Origin: Oxyruncus cristatus
Taxonomy: Eukaryota > Chordata > Aves > Passeriformes > Cotingidae
Assembly: GCA_013399855.1 (NCBI GenBank)
Contig: VXAY01006823.1
Location: 738,100-802,099, forward strand
Direction of reading: 5' to 3'
Length of the DNA: 64,000 bases
The notes under the pieces are model-generated. The model saw only the letters and a program-made list of their open reading frames with translations. It made no database searches and had not been told where the DNA came from. Below, piece by piece: positions 51,701-63,400 of this stretch. Position numbers and translations under genes: made by a program. The number at the start of each line of letters is the position of its first letter. Positions within the stretch are counted from its first letter, which is position 1.

Positions 51701-54169
51701 ATTTCTACCTTTTCTTTTTATTAGGCAAATAAGAAAGCTCACTTATTTTGTGCTCAGCTGAGAAATAACTGGGAAATTCTGTGGTTTAAACATGCAGCAC
51801 CTACAGAGAGAGGAAAGAAAGTCTCACAAGAAACTGGAGTGAACCAACAGCTGGACAGAATACTTGTTAACAAGTTTCAGAAGGGGGCACTTGCATGTCT
51901 CCATGTAATAATTCAAAGGAAAGCACAGTTTATCATGTAAGGTGATTGCTCGTCACAGCTCCCAGAAAGATTAAAGGTTGCTCATTACTTTTGCACACCT
52001 TTATGCTACTACTGCCACCTTGAAAAGACGCAGTTGGCCAGTTGCCTTTGATATTGAAGTGCCAGAAGTGGTTTCAGGCAGGGAATCCATTTTCACAGAG
52101 ATACCTGTATTAACACTGAGTTAAAATTCTGAGGGACAGACCTTCAGAGGCAGAGTTGTCTCCAACATCTCCTCCGTAGAGTGTCCTGGCTGCTGCAAAT
52201 CCTCCTTATAAACCACAGACTTTCCCTAACCCAAAGCATAGGGAATTTGTCAACCTAAACCCCATCTTTGGAACCAGACATCCAACTTCTAAGCTTAACC
52301 ATCATCACTTTGTTGAAGTCTCATTCTGGATCTGGTCCATTCCACTCATATGTAAATCCATTTCGTAACATTTTCCTATCAGAAGGGTAACATAATCTTC
52401 TGCTTGAAAACGTAGGCAACAGAACATTTTAATATTTCCAGAATGAGAACAACACACACAACTATGGGAAAGAAATTGCATCATGTTCTTGACAGAACCC
52501 TTTGAGCCACCTAAGGCATTCACTACATCTGATTTGGAGTTAGGATGAGTGCTTTACACAGAAGTTTATTTTGTACTTGAATATGTGTTGCTTCATCAGC
52601 ATTCTCTTCTATACTCCGTTTTTATCTCTTTGCCAAAATGTGAGTGACTACATAGGGTGGAAGCAATGAAGAATCAAAGATCTGTAGAAACATTGTAGCA
52701 AATGAGACTAAAATGCATGGAAAGGTCCAGGAGAGTTTAAGAATTTCTTGACATGAGAATCTAACAACACACTGTAATTCAAATCTTTCAGAGGAGGAGA
52801 CTGGCCCTTGAAACCATTGAAATTGAAACCATTCATGCCTTGAGACCTTTTAGATACTTAAACAAGAATTGCATATATTGAAGTTCACCCTTCCTGTGGG
52901 ATCACCTATCAGAGAGCTTGCCACCTCTGCTTCAGAAGCACAGTACCCACCCATTCAGTGGTACCAGACCACAAGATTAAACTTATGTCAACAGAAATCT
53001 TACTGAGATGAGAGGACTACACATCCTCACTGGCCCACATCTCAGGGGCAACTACTTTCAAGTATTTAAATCAGATGTCCGTGAAAATAGAGGAGTAAAC
53101 CCTATTTACATGATTGTGCTATCAGGTCTGTAGTACTATTGTAGCTCATATGATGTCATTTCTTTGTAAAGAAATTATGATCTTTAAAACAACTGATAAT
53201 AACTCGTAAAAACAGTTTTAAGATGTTGGAGATGCAGTTCTGGAAATGTTTTGTGTTTGTAGTTTGCTCACTTCAGTCTCTATTAAATGCTAAGCTCTTT
53301 TTAAATCCTTTTGACTTCCTCTGTCCATGCAGTTCTCCCAAACTGCATGTCTCTGGGGCTGAATCAATACATTCAACTCAGAGAACTTTCCTGTAAAATT
53401 CTAACACAGATGAGAAGGAAGCAATTGCATCTAATAGTTTATGTACATACTCTTAATGTTGCCAGGCCCTGTAGTCAGCAGTGGGCAAGCAAAAGATCCC
53501 ACACTTTCTAAACTTGGAGGAAATGTATGTCTATTCAACATTCAAATTCACATCCAAGCTCTACTGAACATGTCTCAGGTGGACAAATAAGGACAATTTT
53601 CTTGTTGTTTGGATTTTTTAAAAGAAGAATAAAAACATTGCAGTGTTCTTTGTCAGACTACAAAGGACAATATGAATAGTTAAATTTCCAGTAACCCTAC
53701 AGTACTTCAAGTTCATCCTGGCTTATAGGTTAAATCACAACTTAAGAGAAGACACACCCAAAATAGATCCCGTTCACTGTACCTTGCAGAAAAAAACTCA
53801 GTTTGCCGTGTGTAATTTAAATAACACAGACCCAGACTGCACTCTGGGATTTGTGTTGGGGAACATTGATACTGTTCTGACAAAATTCCTAGAAACAGTC
53901 ATTAAGGCATAACAGTTGAGTGGTATTTGTGGGGCTTTTCCTGACGCATCCCCTGCAAATGCAGAGCTGAGTAACACAGTCCCAAACACCGACCTGAGGG
54001 TTTAAGCATCTCACCCAGCCCACGCTCCTGACAATCCTTTCTGCTGTACCTGTAAAGCCACAAGGAGACATTAATGTTGTGACACTGCTGCAGTCCCTGT
54101 TAACTACCCCTCAGGTATAGCAACGGGCATCAGAAGCTGGGAGGCCATCACAACAGCAGCAAAAGCATA
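45778..54169. other. Non-coding sequence, no gene seen
   Basis: More than 8 kb without a supportable gene. Small items are a T-rich patch (about 48781-48820), a 10-bp palindrome TTTGCGCAAA (49994-50003) containing the C/EBP core TTGCGCAA, and a 14-bp palindrome ACTTGTTAACAAGT (51862-51875) with a GTTAAC centre. No transposon family was recognised. Confidence 0.55.
48966..48986. repeat. Perfect 9-bp inverted repeat, 3-nt spacer
   Basis: Arms ATATAGCAT and ATGCTATAT separated by GTG. On RNA or single-stranded DNA this could form a small hairpin, but it is too short for a microRNA precursor. Confidence 0.8.
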
Positions 54170-54215
54170 TTTTGGGGTTGTTTTTTGGGGTTTTTTTTTT
54201 TTTTTTTTTTTTTTT
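54170..54215. repeat. T/G tract ending in T25
   Basis: Two GGGG runs within T-runs (TTTTGGGG, then TTG, then TTTTTTGGGG) followed by 25 uninterrupted T. The reverse strand reads A25 then CCCC/AAAA blocks, the same A/C-biased composition as the tract near 26 kb. It could be a retroposon A-tail on the minus strand, but no element body was recognised beyond it. With only two G-runs it cannot form an intramolecular G-quadruplex. Confidence 0.9.
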
Positions 54216-54294
54216 AATGTGTCTTGAACTGAAACCATTAAAAATCTCCCTGTTCTCCTAAGTAGCAAAATATTAGCGACATAGGATAACGTTA

Positions 54295-54317
54295 TGAGTC
54301 ACACAAAAAGTGACTCA
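54295..54317. promoter_or_regulatory. Inverted repeat of AP-1 sites
   Basis: Arms TGAGTCAC (54295-54302) and GTGACTCA (54310-54317) form a perfect 8-bp inverted repeat around ACAAAAA. Each arm contains the canonical AP-1 site TGAGTCA/TGACTCA. The right arm, read on as GTGACTCAGC, also fits the antioxidant-response/MAF-type core (RTGACnnnGC). The motifs are certain. Regulatory activity is inferred from known AP-1 and NRF2/MAF preferences. Confidence 0.45.
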
Positions 54318-54388
54318 GCTAAGAAAAGCACTGCTACCATGAGAATGACAGGTATCCTGGAAGGTAATGATGAGATGCCCTGACTTGG

Positions 54389-54413
54389 TGACCACACACC
54401 CACTGTGTGGTCA
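54389..54413. promoter_or_regulatory. Inverted repeat with paired RUNX cores
   Basis: Arms TGACCACACA (54389-54398) and TGTGTGGTCA (54404-54413) are a perfect 10-bp inverted repeat with a 5-nt spacer. Each arm carries the RUNX core ACCACA/TGTGGT. It lies about 70 bp downstream of the AP-1 inverted repeat; AP-1 and RUNX sites often act together in vertebrate enhancers. A DNA hairpin or an RNA stem is an alternative reading. Confidence 0.45.
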
Positions 54414-56221
54414 GAACAAGCAGAGAAGCACCCTGAGGTAGCAAGTACACCCATATTCATCACCACGGCTGCAGTCTTATAAGGAGAATGCAGAATACCA
54501 CCATTCAGTCATGCTGCTGGAGCAGCTTTACTCTCTCTAATGATATGACTGAGGCAACTAATTTGTTTAAAATACTAAAAAACAGTATAAAAATCACTGG
54601 GCTTTTCTTACTTTTAAAGGGGCTTTTTGCTACTGCGGCTTACAGAACTGAAATAGCAGGGAATAGAATTAAAAGTTATGTACGAATATATGCCACAGAT
54701 TTTGGCCCTGGAAAAGGCAACAGAAAATCATAAAAAATTCTATCCTTAACTGAGAGGGTTTTGCTCTGTTCCTTGTGGAAACTATTTTGCAGCTGCTGAC
54801 CATTTGTCTGAATTAACAACAGATCTTTATTTCTTCTTGGTCTGACAGATTGTGTATGCTGGACTGCTCCATAGGATTTTTTCCTATGCATCGTGGCAGT
54901 GCATGTGCACATTAAATTTTTTGAGGGGGATGGGAAAAGCCAGTCAGATATCATTTGCTGAATATTGTATTCAAGGAATTTTGAAGATTTCCAGCATTAT
55001 ACAACATTTATAAATCAGCTCCACCGACTGCAAATTTTATTTTGCACTTAACTGCTCTATGAATATCCCGAGGAGACAACTGGCAGCCTGTGGAGTGTCA
55101 GATTAAATGACTAGTATTTAAGCTTTAAAAATTGTCATTAGACTTTCCCATTAGCTTTTTCTATTAGTTCAGCTGCGCCAGGCCTAGCAGCAGAGGGAAT
55201 CCTGGAGTAGGCATGTTGCCATAGTATCGTATTTAGCAACATAATAATTAATATGCTGAAAATAAGAGATTCTACTAATTTACACAGTACCGAGAGTGAA
55301 AGATGAAACTGTGCTCCTATATTGGTAACTAATTCAGAAGAAGTGGACATTTTTATGTGTATGTAGTGTAGATAAAGAATTTGTCACACCACCACCCTGA
55401 CTCATTCGCAGGATATATCAGTGGCAGGCTCCTTATCTGTACTGGTCAAAACAAAAAGCTGTATTCAGTATTGAATCTATGTGCTGAAGTAAAACAACCG
55501 ATCCGTTTCACACGTCTCACAATGGCACAGATACTACAGTGCACAAATGCTTCTATAATCTACCAAAGCTCTAACTTCTGTAAAACCCCATAAACATTAC
55601 TCACAGCCTTTGCTCAGATCTACATTGCAGTGTTTCTTCACTTGCACAGACTCCTCGTCTCCTTGGTCTTCCTATCCTTCCCATTATTTTTCATACATCC
55701 ATTGGCAGAGTTGTTAGAAACTGTTGTTAGCAAAGAGACTTGTACCCTGTATGTTTTACTGTGCCTTCTTTAATAGCCCAGCCTGGGTCCCAGTCTGTGT
55801 CCCACACCATTGTATCCAGAACAAACAAACAAAAAAAAATTAGCAAAGCAGGGGAGTTTGGCCTTAGAACTTCTGGCCCTAAATAAGGGGTAGGACATTA
55901 AAGCATCCTTCAAGACAAAACAGTTAGCTCCTGTTCTCAGAGGATGGTTTCCACTTGTTCAGAGCTGGGAAAATGCACCCACTTTTTCTCCAAATGATAA
56001 CTTCCATTGAGGTTTTGGCTCTGTTAAAGAGTAGCAACATTTAGTAGGGTCCCACCTAACCAGAGGATGAGGAACATGGAAAAGTTCGCAGCTCCATGCA
56101 GCAGACCTCATGGGTACAACCTCACCTCTGATTTACATTTGCTGTTTTCATTTTTCTTTTTTTTTTTTGAGTCCCCTGCTCCTTTACATTGGTCTCTAGT
56201 ATCATTTTCTCATGCTGATCC
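54414..56221. other. Non-coding sequence, no gene seen
   Basis: Unique sequence with A-runs such as 'aacaaacaaacaaaaaaaaa' near 55823-55842 and a T-run near 56158-56168. No gene or transposon was recognised. Confidence 0.55.
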
Positions 56222-56275
56222 TTTCCCATTTCACTCTATCATTTTCCCATTTCACTATATCTTTTTCCCATTTCA
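56222..56275. repeat. 21-bp minisatellite, 2.6 copies
   Basis: TTTCCCATTTCA starts at 56222, 56243 and 56264, an exact 21-bp period. The units are TTTCCCATTTCACTCTATCAT and TTTCCCATTTCACTATATCTT, then the first 12 bases of a third. In one frame it reads as three FPF-containing heptads (FPFHSII, FPFHYIF, FPFQDTR), a consequence of the 21-bp period and not evidence of a protein. Confidence 0.93.
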
Positions 56276-57304
56276 AGACACCAGAAGTCCTATTAGTGAC
56301 AATTTATTTAGTACATTAAACAATTGTCTTGTGCTTTTTGCCGTAAGCCGAGGTGACCCTGTAAAACATCTAAGGGTTCTCACTCACATGTGGTAGGAGA
56401 TGAAAGTCAGATGGTTGAAAAATGCACGATGCTCTGTCATCTGTCTCACCCTTTCTTATAGGAGGGGGATGCTGCCCTCACAGGGATAGCTGAGCAACTC
56501 TTGGATCAGACCTGGAGATGTTGTAGTGTTTATAGTCAATTTATTAAAGCAAACTAATTTCAAGACCTGCTTCATGAGTACTGCAGAGAGCTCTGCTATG
56601 GAGGGCAACCTCCAAAATGAAAGCTTGACAAGAGTTTGTTGCTTTGGCCATCCCACTTATAACTGCTCACTGTATGTAAGCTAAAATCCTCAGTTAAGTA
56701 CTGTGGAAAAGATGTAACACAGTACCAGTCACACATGCAGGTTAAAAGCAGCAGAATAACACCTCTCTGAATGCTTTATGATATTGCGCAGGTAGTACCA
56801 ACAAAGACATGAGGAGAGCCCACACATTGCAAATTAAGAGGATGGTGGTATTTCCCGACCATAAATCATGTCTTACATAAAAGCATGGAAGAACTCTGTC
56901 GGTGTGGAAGATTTAATCATGCAAACAAACAACTGGGAGGAGACAGGACATAGAGAGCCACATCCTGCCCATATGGGAAAACATGCTGGAACCCAGGAGA
57001 GAGGTGTGGTTGCCTTATGCCAGCTACATGAACTGTTCTGCTGGGGTAGCAAAATGTTTCAAAGCAGGAAATTCAGAACCAGTCTCGAAGGCTTTAACAG
57101 CCAACTGTAAAGTATGCTCTATGGAGCCATTTCCCTCTGCTTCTTTGATGAAAAGTGAGCAGCTTGTGCCCCTGGCTGAGACATATTTCTGGCAGTAGCA
57201 TGTGCATTTGATAACAGCAGCTTTACCGTTCAAGTGGGGAGAAAGGGTTTTTTCCAAACCAGGAAAATCAACACATTGTTTGTTTTTTTGTTTTTTTTTT
57301 TCAG

Positions 57305-57426
57305 ATAAACACAGGACTTTTCTAGATCTTCAGAGGGGTGGGAAGGATGAGGAGGAAATAAAAAGATCTTCTCTCCTGAAACAGCTAAAAAAAGTTAATA
57401 GTTACAACACTCACCTGGAATGCTAC
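57305..57426 (+). other. Exon-like segment with acceptor and donor signals
   Basis: A strong polypyrimidine tract and acceptor ('tgtttttttttttcag'-like, ending at 57304) precedes 122 bp that end in TAC followed by the consensus donor GTGAGT (57427). One frame is open across the whole segment and reads about 40 mostly polar, Lys/Glu-rich residues, including the motif KDEEEIKRSS. The length is typical of a vertebrate internal exon. No protein family was recognised and no partner exon was found, so it may be a chance match, a lncRNA exon or an exonised stretch. The T-rich tract before it may simply be a simple repeat. Confidence 0.25.
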
Positions 57427-58480
57427 GTGAGTTTGTCAAGGGCCCCAGTATATATGGCACCCAAATCCCAGGTGAGAGTCAGCTTATCAATCAATACAAG
57501 GAAAGCAGGTACACTATGGGGCCTGTTGCATTGTGTACCACATGAGAGACATGTTGAAAGACATAACTTGGTGATCAAAGCACAGTAGGGAGGATGTGAG
57601 AGAAGCAAGATTTTATGTGTAAAGATACCAAAAAGAGACATATAAAAAGGATGAAAAGCGTGGCAGAATGGCCCCTTCTAGCTCCCTCCCATTACATTTT
57701 CTCTCCTTCCCCCAGGACAGAGTCTGGCACAGTGACTCTGAACTCCTGACAGTATGTTCTGCAGGAATATAGCTAATTACTTAGACATGAGTAGCCTCAT
57801 TTTTGAGGCTGAGCAGGGAACACTTTTGAGTCCACATGCATTAATACCGCTGCACGTATTTCTGCAAGACAGGAAGCCAAGGTGGCTGAGCTCATCACAT
57901 TCTTGAGTACCAAAAAATTCTGAGCAGAATCCCAATGGGCTTGCAAGGCTATCTCCTTTTAGAGTGAAAGAGTTATCAAAGCAAACCAGTCCTTGTGTCA
58001 CCAGTGACTCCAACAACCCATCAATAAACTAAATGACAAAACCAAGACATGACTTTAAGGCTGCAAACACTGTTTCAGAAGCCTGTGCCAGGGAGCCAGA
58101 TGTTGCAGGAAAAACATCTGGAATTTTTGATTTCCTTTAAGAAAGAGTAGGAGGAGAATTGTGTTGTGGTATGAAAAATAGCCTGCTGCATAATTTTTGG
58201 ATTAATGACAAAATTATCTCCTTTAAAATACTGTAAAATATAAGAATTTAAACTCATATAGGATGGCTTAACAGTAAAAAAAATATACATTATATAGAAG
58301 TATGAAAACCCCTGAAAAGTTTCCAAATATGACATACCTCAAATATAGAACCTGAAAGAGTTTCATGAGGGTATTTAAAAAAGAAAACTTTCCTTTCTAT
58401 CCCTATGCAAAGAACACGCTTTCATAGGGAGGAATGGGGAAAGGGAGGAAGGGAAAATGGGGACAATTCAAATGAATCAA

Positions 58481-58522
58481 CCCATTGCAGTTAATTGAAA
58501 TGAAGCAGCCCCATTGCAGTTA
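58481..58522. repeat. 29-bp-period tandem duplication
   Basis: CCCATTGCAGTTA occurs at 58481-58493 and again at 58510-58522. Each copy is preceded by a related ATGAA(T/G)CA block, so about 29 bp was duplicated in tandem and has since diverged slightly. Confidence 0.8.
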
Positions 58523-59879
58523 GAAATAAACTTTAGCATATACATTTGGTCTTCCCTTGATGCTAGTAGTGAAGGTGTAAATCAGGAGTAGACCTGGCCA
58601 GCATGCATTTTACTGCTCTAAGACTTTTTTTTAGATCTGCAAAACACCCTATTATGTGCACACCAGGACAAAACAGAGACCTCTGAAGAGAAAGGCAGTA
58701 AAAATTTCCTCTCCACCCTTGCATAAAGCTGGTGCTAATGAAAGCATGTGTACTTTGGGGAAAGGCAGCAAAAAACAATCCGCAGTTTCCTGTGGTCCTC
58801 CCACCACCCTGGGCTCTTTTGAGGGAAGGGTTTTGCCCCAGTGACAGCTGGAAGTCCCAGCCTTTCCCAAACAAGTACCAGGGATCCTATTTAGAAAAAT
58901 GCCATGACTTGTGATTAAAGTTAGTGGGAGCTGCACTTTGAACACAGGAAGTTTTTCAGGCTACTGTCAAAAATGAGTTCCTTGGGTACTCCATTTGAGC
59001 ACCAAAAATCAGTGCATACTTTCTGTTTAATTTTTCTGTTCTTTAGCAAAAATAAAACATCCAGATCCACAAACCTATGCTGAAAAAACAGTCTCACAGA
59101 GCAGCGAGGGAAGCCCAGATGGAAATAAGTAATTCTGCCTTTAAAGGAGGGTTACAAGGCATGCAGCCACACACAGAACAGCCAGACGACAACAAGCCAT
59201 GTATTCTTTGCCTGCGCCGTGAGCACTGCCCATCCTGCTCCAGTAGTGCTGAAGAAATCCTTTGGAAAAAAGACAGCCTTTAAACCATTAGTTACTCTGC
59301 CATAATGTTTGTAAGTAAGGGAACTGTCTACAGTAACAAAACAGTCACAGGGCTAACCTAACTTTTAAATTTTAATAATATTCTTTCACCATGGCCTGTT
59401 TTATCATCCACATATTCTGTACACTAACTTCAAAGAATTACATGGAGTAGAAAATACTAGCTTTTCAACTAAGGGAAAAAAAGCCTTCTGTCAAGAAATT
59501 AACTATAGCACATTTTGCATTTCTAAACAGTGTTTACTTCTTCTACCTACTTGGTGCAGTTAATGTTCTGTAAAGCGTGTCTTACCCACTACACTCAAAG
59601 CAAAACCATCTTTTTAATAAGAATCATATTTCTTTATGAGCAGTGAGTATCTACTGTATTTTTCTAGTATTCTGGGAGCAGATGTCTTTGCTATGCCAAA
59701 CTCCTCTCTTCTCTACAAAACTTTTCCACAGATATCTAAATAAATACATTTTCTCATTTAATTGTGCTGTCCAGCCTTCAGTTACAGTACCTGCCCCAGG
59801 TATTGCCCCATCTAGCATTTGTCTGAGGGGAACATGATTTTGAAAAAGACTTTGAAAAACATTTCAGTATCTAAAGATG

Positions 59880-60510
59880 CAGACAAGAATCCAGACAAAT
59901 CTGATATGTCCTACACTCTAAGAAGGATGAGGATGATGAAATCAGCTAGTAACACAAAGTTAGGGACAAGTACAAAACAGAATAGGATGAAGAGATCAAG
60001 CAGAAAAACCTGTACAGTTTTGAGAACTACAGTAATAAAAAAGGGCACTTACAAACAGCACTAAATGCAAGGTCATGGATTTAAGAGCAAGTTACAGAAA
60101 CTAGCTGTACATTGAAAGATTACCTTGTGAAAATATTAAAAGAGGGGCAGAACCCGAGAATATGTATTAAGCACAAGGCTTCTCCAGAGCTGCTATTGGG
60201 CCAGCTGTGAACAAGACAATTATGAATCGCATTATGTTTACCTGCAGTCAGAAAAATGCTTATGTTGGTGTACAGATGGTCCACTGGCACGTTCAGCACA
60301 GGTCAGGTCAGATTTGTTTATGGGAAGGGCGTGAGGGTGAGAACTGCTTGCATGGATAGTCAGAAGACTAGAAAACCGATAAACCAAGAAACATCAAAAG
60401 GCTTGGCTGCCTTAGTCCCATGAAGGAAAGCTGAGAATGATGATGGCTGATTCTTTGTGACTTCTTGCAAGTACAGAAGAAGAACTTGCTACAGGGACCT
60501 TTGGTAGAGC
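59880..60510 (+). mobile_element. Degenerate CR1/L3-like LINE relic
   Basis: Sense-strand landmarks of the end of a CR1/L3-type reverse-transcriptase ORF are visible in order. 'actaaatgcaaggtcatggatttaagagc' (60060-60090) fits the 'aagtgcaaggtcatgga' block. 'gactagaaaaccgataaaccaagaaacatcaaaaggcttggctgcctta' (60366-60415) fits 'ctggaaaacct...gagactgaaagagcttggcttgttta'. 'gaaagctgagaatgatgatggctga' (60424-60450) fits 'gaaggctgagaggagatatgattgct'. The middle is much diverged. It has no intact frame. Family level is moderately sure; the start is poorly defined. Confidence 0.6.
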
Positions 60511-63036
60511 TTCTGTTATGATATATTTCAGTTACTGAAAAAATAAATATAATGTATAGACTCCTTACCTGTGATCAGTGTAATTCTTTTAATTCCACTA
60601 CATCTGGGCCACCTTGTGACCACTGAGAATTTAGCCATTTCTGTGGCTTGCCTCCATGTATATTTTAACAACAAATATACCAGTAAAATAAAAAATTGCT
60701 CTTAGTTAAAATGTTTTTATAAATCCTGCCCGCTACAATATAGTTTGGATAAACTTGTTTTAGTAGCTTAAAGCACAGAAAGCTTTAGCAGACTATTTAG
60801 ACTACTGTTTTATTACATTCAGAAAGATGGGGTTAGCTGGTATGTTAACACAGAGCAGCTACACTCTACCTGAAAGAAAAGAAAAAAAGAAAAAAACCCA
60901 TGATACATTTAGTTGCTTACACTGTGCAGACAGGATCTAAATGTCTCCTCAGACAGTGTCTATGCTCAAAGAGTAGAAATCTAGATGACAAACTCCTAGT
61001 GAATAAAATTCAATGTCAAAAAAATGTATTCTTCAGCGGGCACTGTCCTGCCCTCTCTGGAACACTGACGCTGGCAGCACAACACCTTCCCAGAGGACCT
61101 GATGCAGCATTGCGTGTATCTCTGCTTGTTCCCATTGTGTGTGGAAACTGTTAATCAATTGTTCAGCTTGCAACAAGTGAGTTGTGAGAGCTCCTTCTGA
61201 GCTCACTCATATTTACTTGTGCAAGTACAGAGGTAACAACAAACCTAAAGTAAACCCTCCTCTCTACCAATGGGTGCAACCCGAGCAGTTGCTAGATAAG
61301 AATTACCCCTCCCTTTACACGTAACTTGAAGGAGGAGTGTGTTTGTATTTTCACGTGCAGTTACATTATACAGGGTGAGCAAACACCATAACCTATCAGC
61401 AGCTGAAAGAAGGAGGGGATGTCCCAACCTTACGTCCAGGCACAGACTCCTGTCCCTTTCCTTATGCTGGCTTTGCTGACCACTGGTCCTTTCTGCGAGT
61501 TGACCTAGCTGTGTTAAAAAGCTAACCTATCAAAAACATAGAGTATGATATGACAGGAAATAAGAGAGGCAGAAACAAAAAGGCTGAGGGTGACAGGAAG
61601 AATAGAAAGCATGATTCACATTTCAGCTGGAGTGAACAAAATGCTAGAGACCTCAGCTGAAGGTAGAGCCATGGCCTTCAAAAGACTGCCTGCACCTTAG
61701 CTCATGAGAGGGTGTCAAAGGTCCCAGTGAGTTTTGTTATTCTGGTAACAATTATTTAGGAAAGTCCCAAAGAGTTTGCCACTTAATAATAATCTTAGTG
61801 GCCAATCGCAGCAGTTTAGATCTAAACAGATCTGTAAAATAAATGGTCTGTCTAGATTCAGGTCATTATTTCCAAAGGCTTTTATGGTCCTACTGCTTCT
61901 TAGATCTGAGGCTCTTGGTATTTGTAGATGTTTCCAACTGGGATGACAAACTATTGGTAAACTGGGGTTTTCTTTGATTCAACTTCTTTAGAAGAAATTC
62001 ACAATGCTTCATTTCCCTTGGATATCTACCAGATCAGATGGTACTGTACCCTGATGGTACTCAGATGGTACTCTGTGCTTTTAGCCAGAGCCTTACCCTA
62101 AGTGCTCATATTTACCCCACTCCCTCTCACCTCACCTGTCTCTCATGCCTTGCTGTCTTTTGTTTCTCCATGGAAGTTGTTATTCATACAGACACACCCC
62201 AGCAAAGACTCTCCAGAGCCTCTTCCAGTCATTAGAACTCCTAAGCAGCTTTTCATTTCCCTTCATTTGGAATAGAAATTATGGGCTTAGCCGACTCTTG
62301 GAGATCCTTTAAGCAATGAGTAAACCTCTTGATACTTCAGGACATATTTTTGAAAACAGCAGTGTGATTTCAGATAAAAATGTTCTTTTGCCATTTGCAT
62401 GCAGGGGAAGTGATGACTGGTTTTAAATTTTTTTGTGAAAGTAAAGGCAGGCCTGTTGACATCCTGAGACTTCCTGGTTCGTATTCAGAAGCACGTCCCT
62501 GACAGCGTACTCCTGTAACACTTTGGACACCTGGGTGCTCGTTAAAGGGAAAGAATTAAAGAAACTCAAAAGGTTGTTGTGCTCTCAGAAGACAGAAATA
62601 AAGTAAACCTGTTATTTATTAATGTCTATGCCAGCACTGAAATGAGTACTGAAGGTTTTGACATTTCCATTTCAAGTCTTTACTATTTTCCCACATCATT
62701 ATTTCTATTAACACTAAACATCTGGAAAACTCCCCTTAACCAAACCTTAGAATTGAATTCCATTTTTTAGCCTAATAATAACTCTTCTGTCAATCCTGTT
62801 TACCCTACAAACTCACCTCAAATTGTATTATAGTTTCTATCGTGCCCTCACCTGCCAAAACCTCGTACTCTTCCATACATTTAATAACTTCATCTCTCTG
62901 ACTTGGCATCCTGATCTATCAAATCATGCTGATGCTAATAACATCTCCAAAATAGTCATAACAGGACTTCTGCAGCAGTTAGTTTTGCAGAAAGCTTTGA
63001 CCAACCAGAAACAGCCAATGGGAACTTTCGGGAGAA
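60511..63036. other. Non-coding sequence, no gene seen
   Basis: Unique sequence. A short run of three GATGGTACT motifs lies at 62037-62072, a small imperfect direct repeat. No gene or transposon was recognised before the LTR. Confidence 0.5.
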
Positions 63037-63400
63037 TGTAGGACACAAGGTCATAAGGAAAGTCCTTGCATCTTCTCTCTGCATTTAGGATGCAAAGGAT
63101 CCTAAGCGGTAGGATGTTAACGGGAAAATTATTTTTTAACCCTATGTATCCGTGTGAAACCGAGAAAGAGTTTCTGCTTATGGTGAAATATAGTAGAGAT
63201 TGTTTGTTCTGTTCTGTTCTAGTAAAGATAGCAAGAAGGTGTGTGGGGGGTTTACTGAGGGCTTATTTTCCCTTCTCTTTTCTGTCTACCGTTTTCTTGT
63301 TTTGTTGGCCACCTCTTTGTAATAAATATTGGTTTTTTGAGCTTTCAACGGTGTTTTGGTTTCAATTTCGGCACCTCTTCGAACCCTCCCTGGAACACCC
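63037..63400 (+). mobile_element. Probable solo LTR of an avian endogenous retrovirus
   Basis: The segment has the layout of a retroviral LTR. It begins TGTAGGACAC and has a U3-like region with a pyrimidine-rich stretch ('cccttctcttttctgtctacc' at about 63270). Then come AATAAA (63321-63326) and a short R/U5-like end ('gagctttcaacggtgttttgg...ggcacctcttcgaa') that can be read to finish in 'ggaaca'. This matches what I remember of ERVL-type LTRs in birds. No gag, pol or env sequence is next to it, so it would be a solo LTR left by recombination. I could not find a convincing target-site duplication, so both ends are approximate. A 129-codon frame across it is not a gene. Confidence 0.55.
63321..63326 (+). 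promoter_or_regulatory. Polyadenylation signal AATAAA within the LTR
   Basis: Canonical AATAAA about 75 bp before the proposed LTR end, followed by T- and GT-rich sequence ('ggttttttgagc', 'ggtgttttggttt'), as expected for cleavage and polyadenylation at an R/U5 boundary. Confidence 0.6.

Larger units (their letters stand above)
56276..59879. other. Non-coding sequence, no confirmed gene
   Basis: Unique sequence. It includes an exon-shaped segment at 57305-57426 and a small tandem duplication at 58481-58522, both annotated separately. The frames at 57202-57588 and 58563-58945 overlap others on both strands and have no recognisable domain. Confidence 0.5.
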
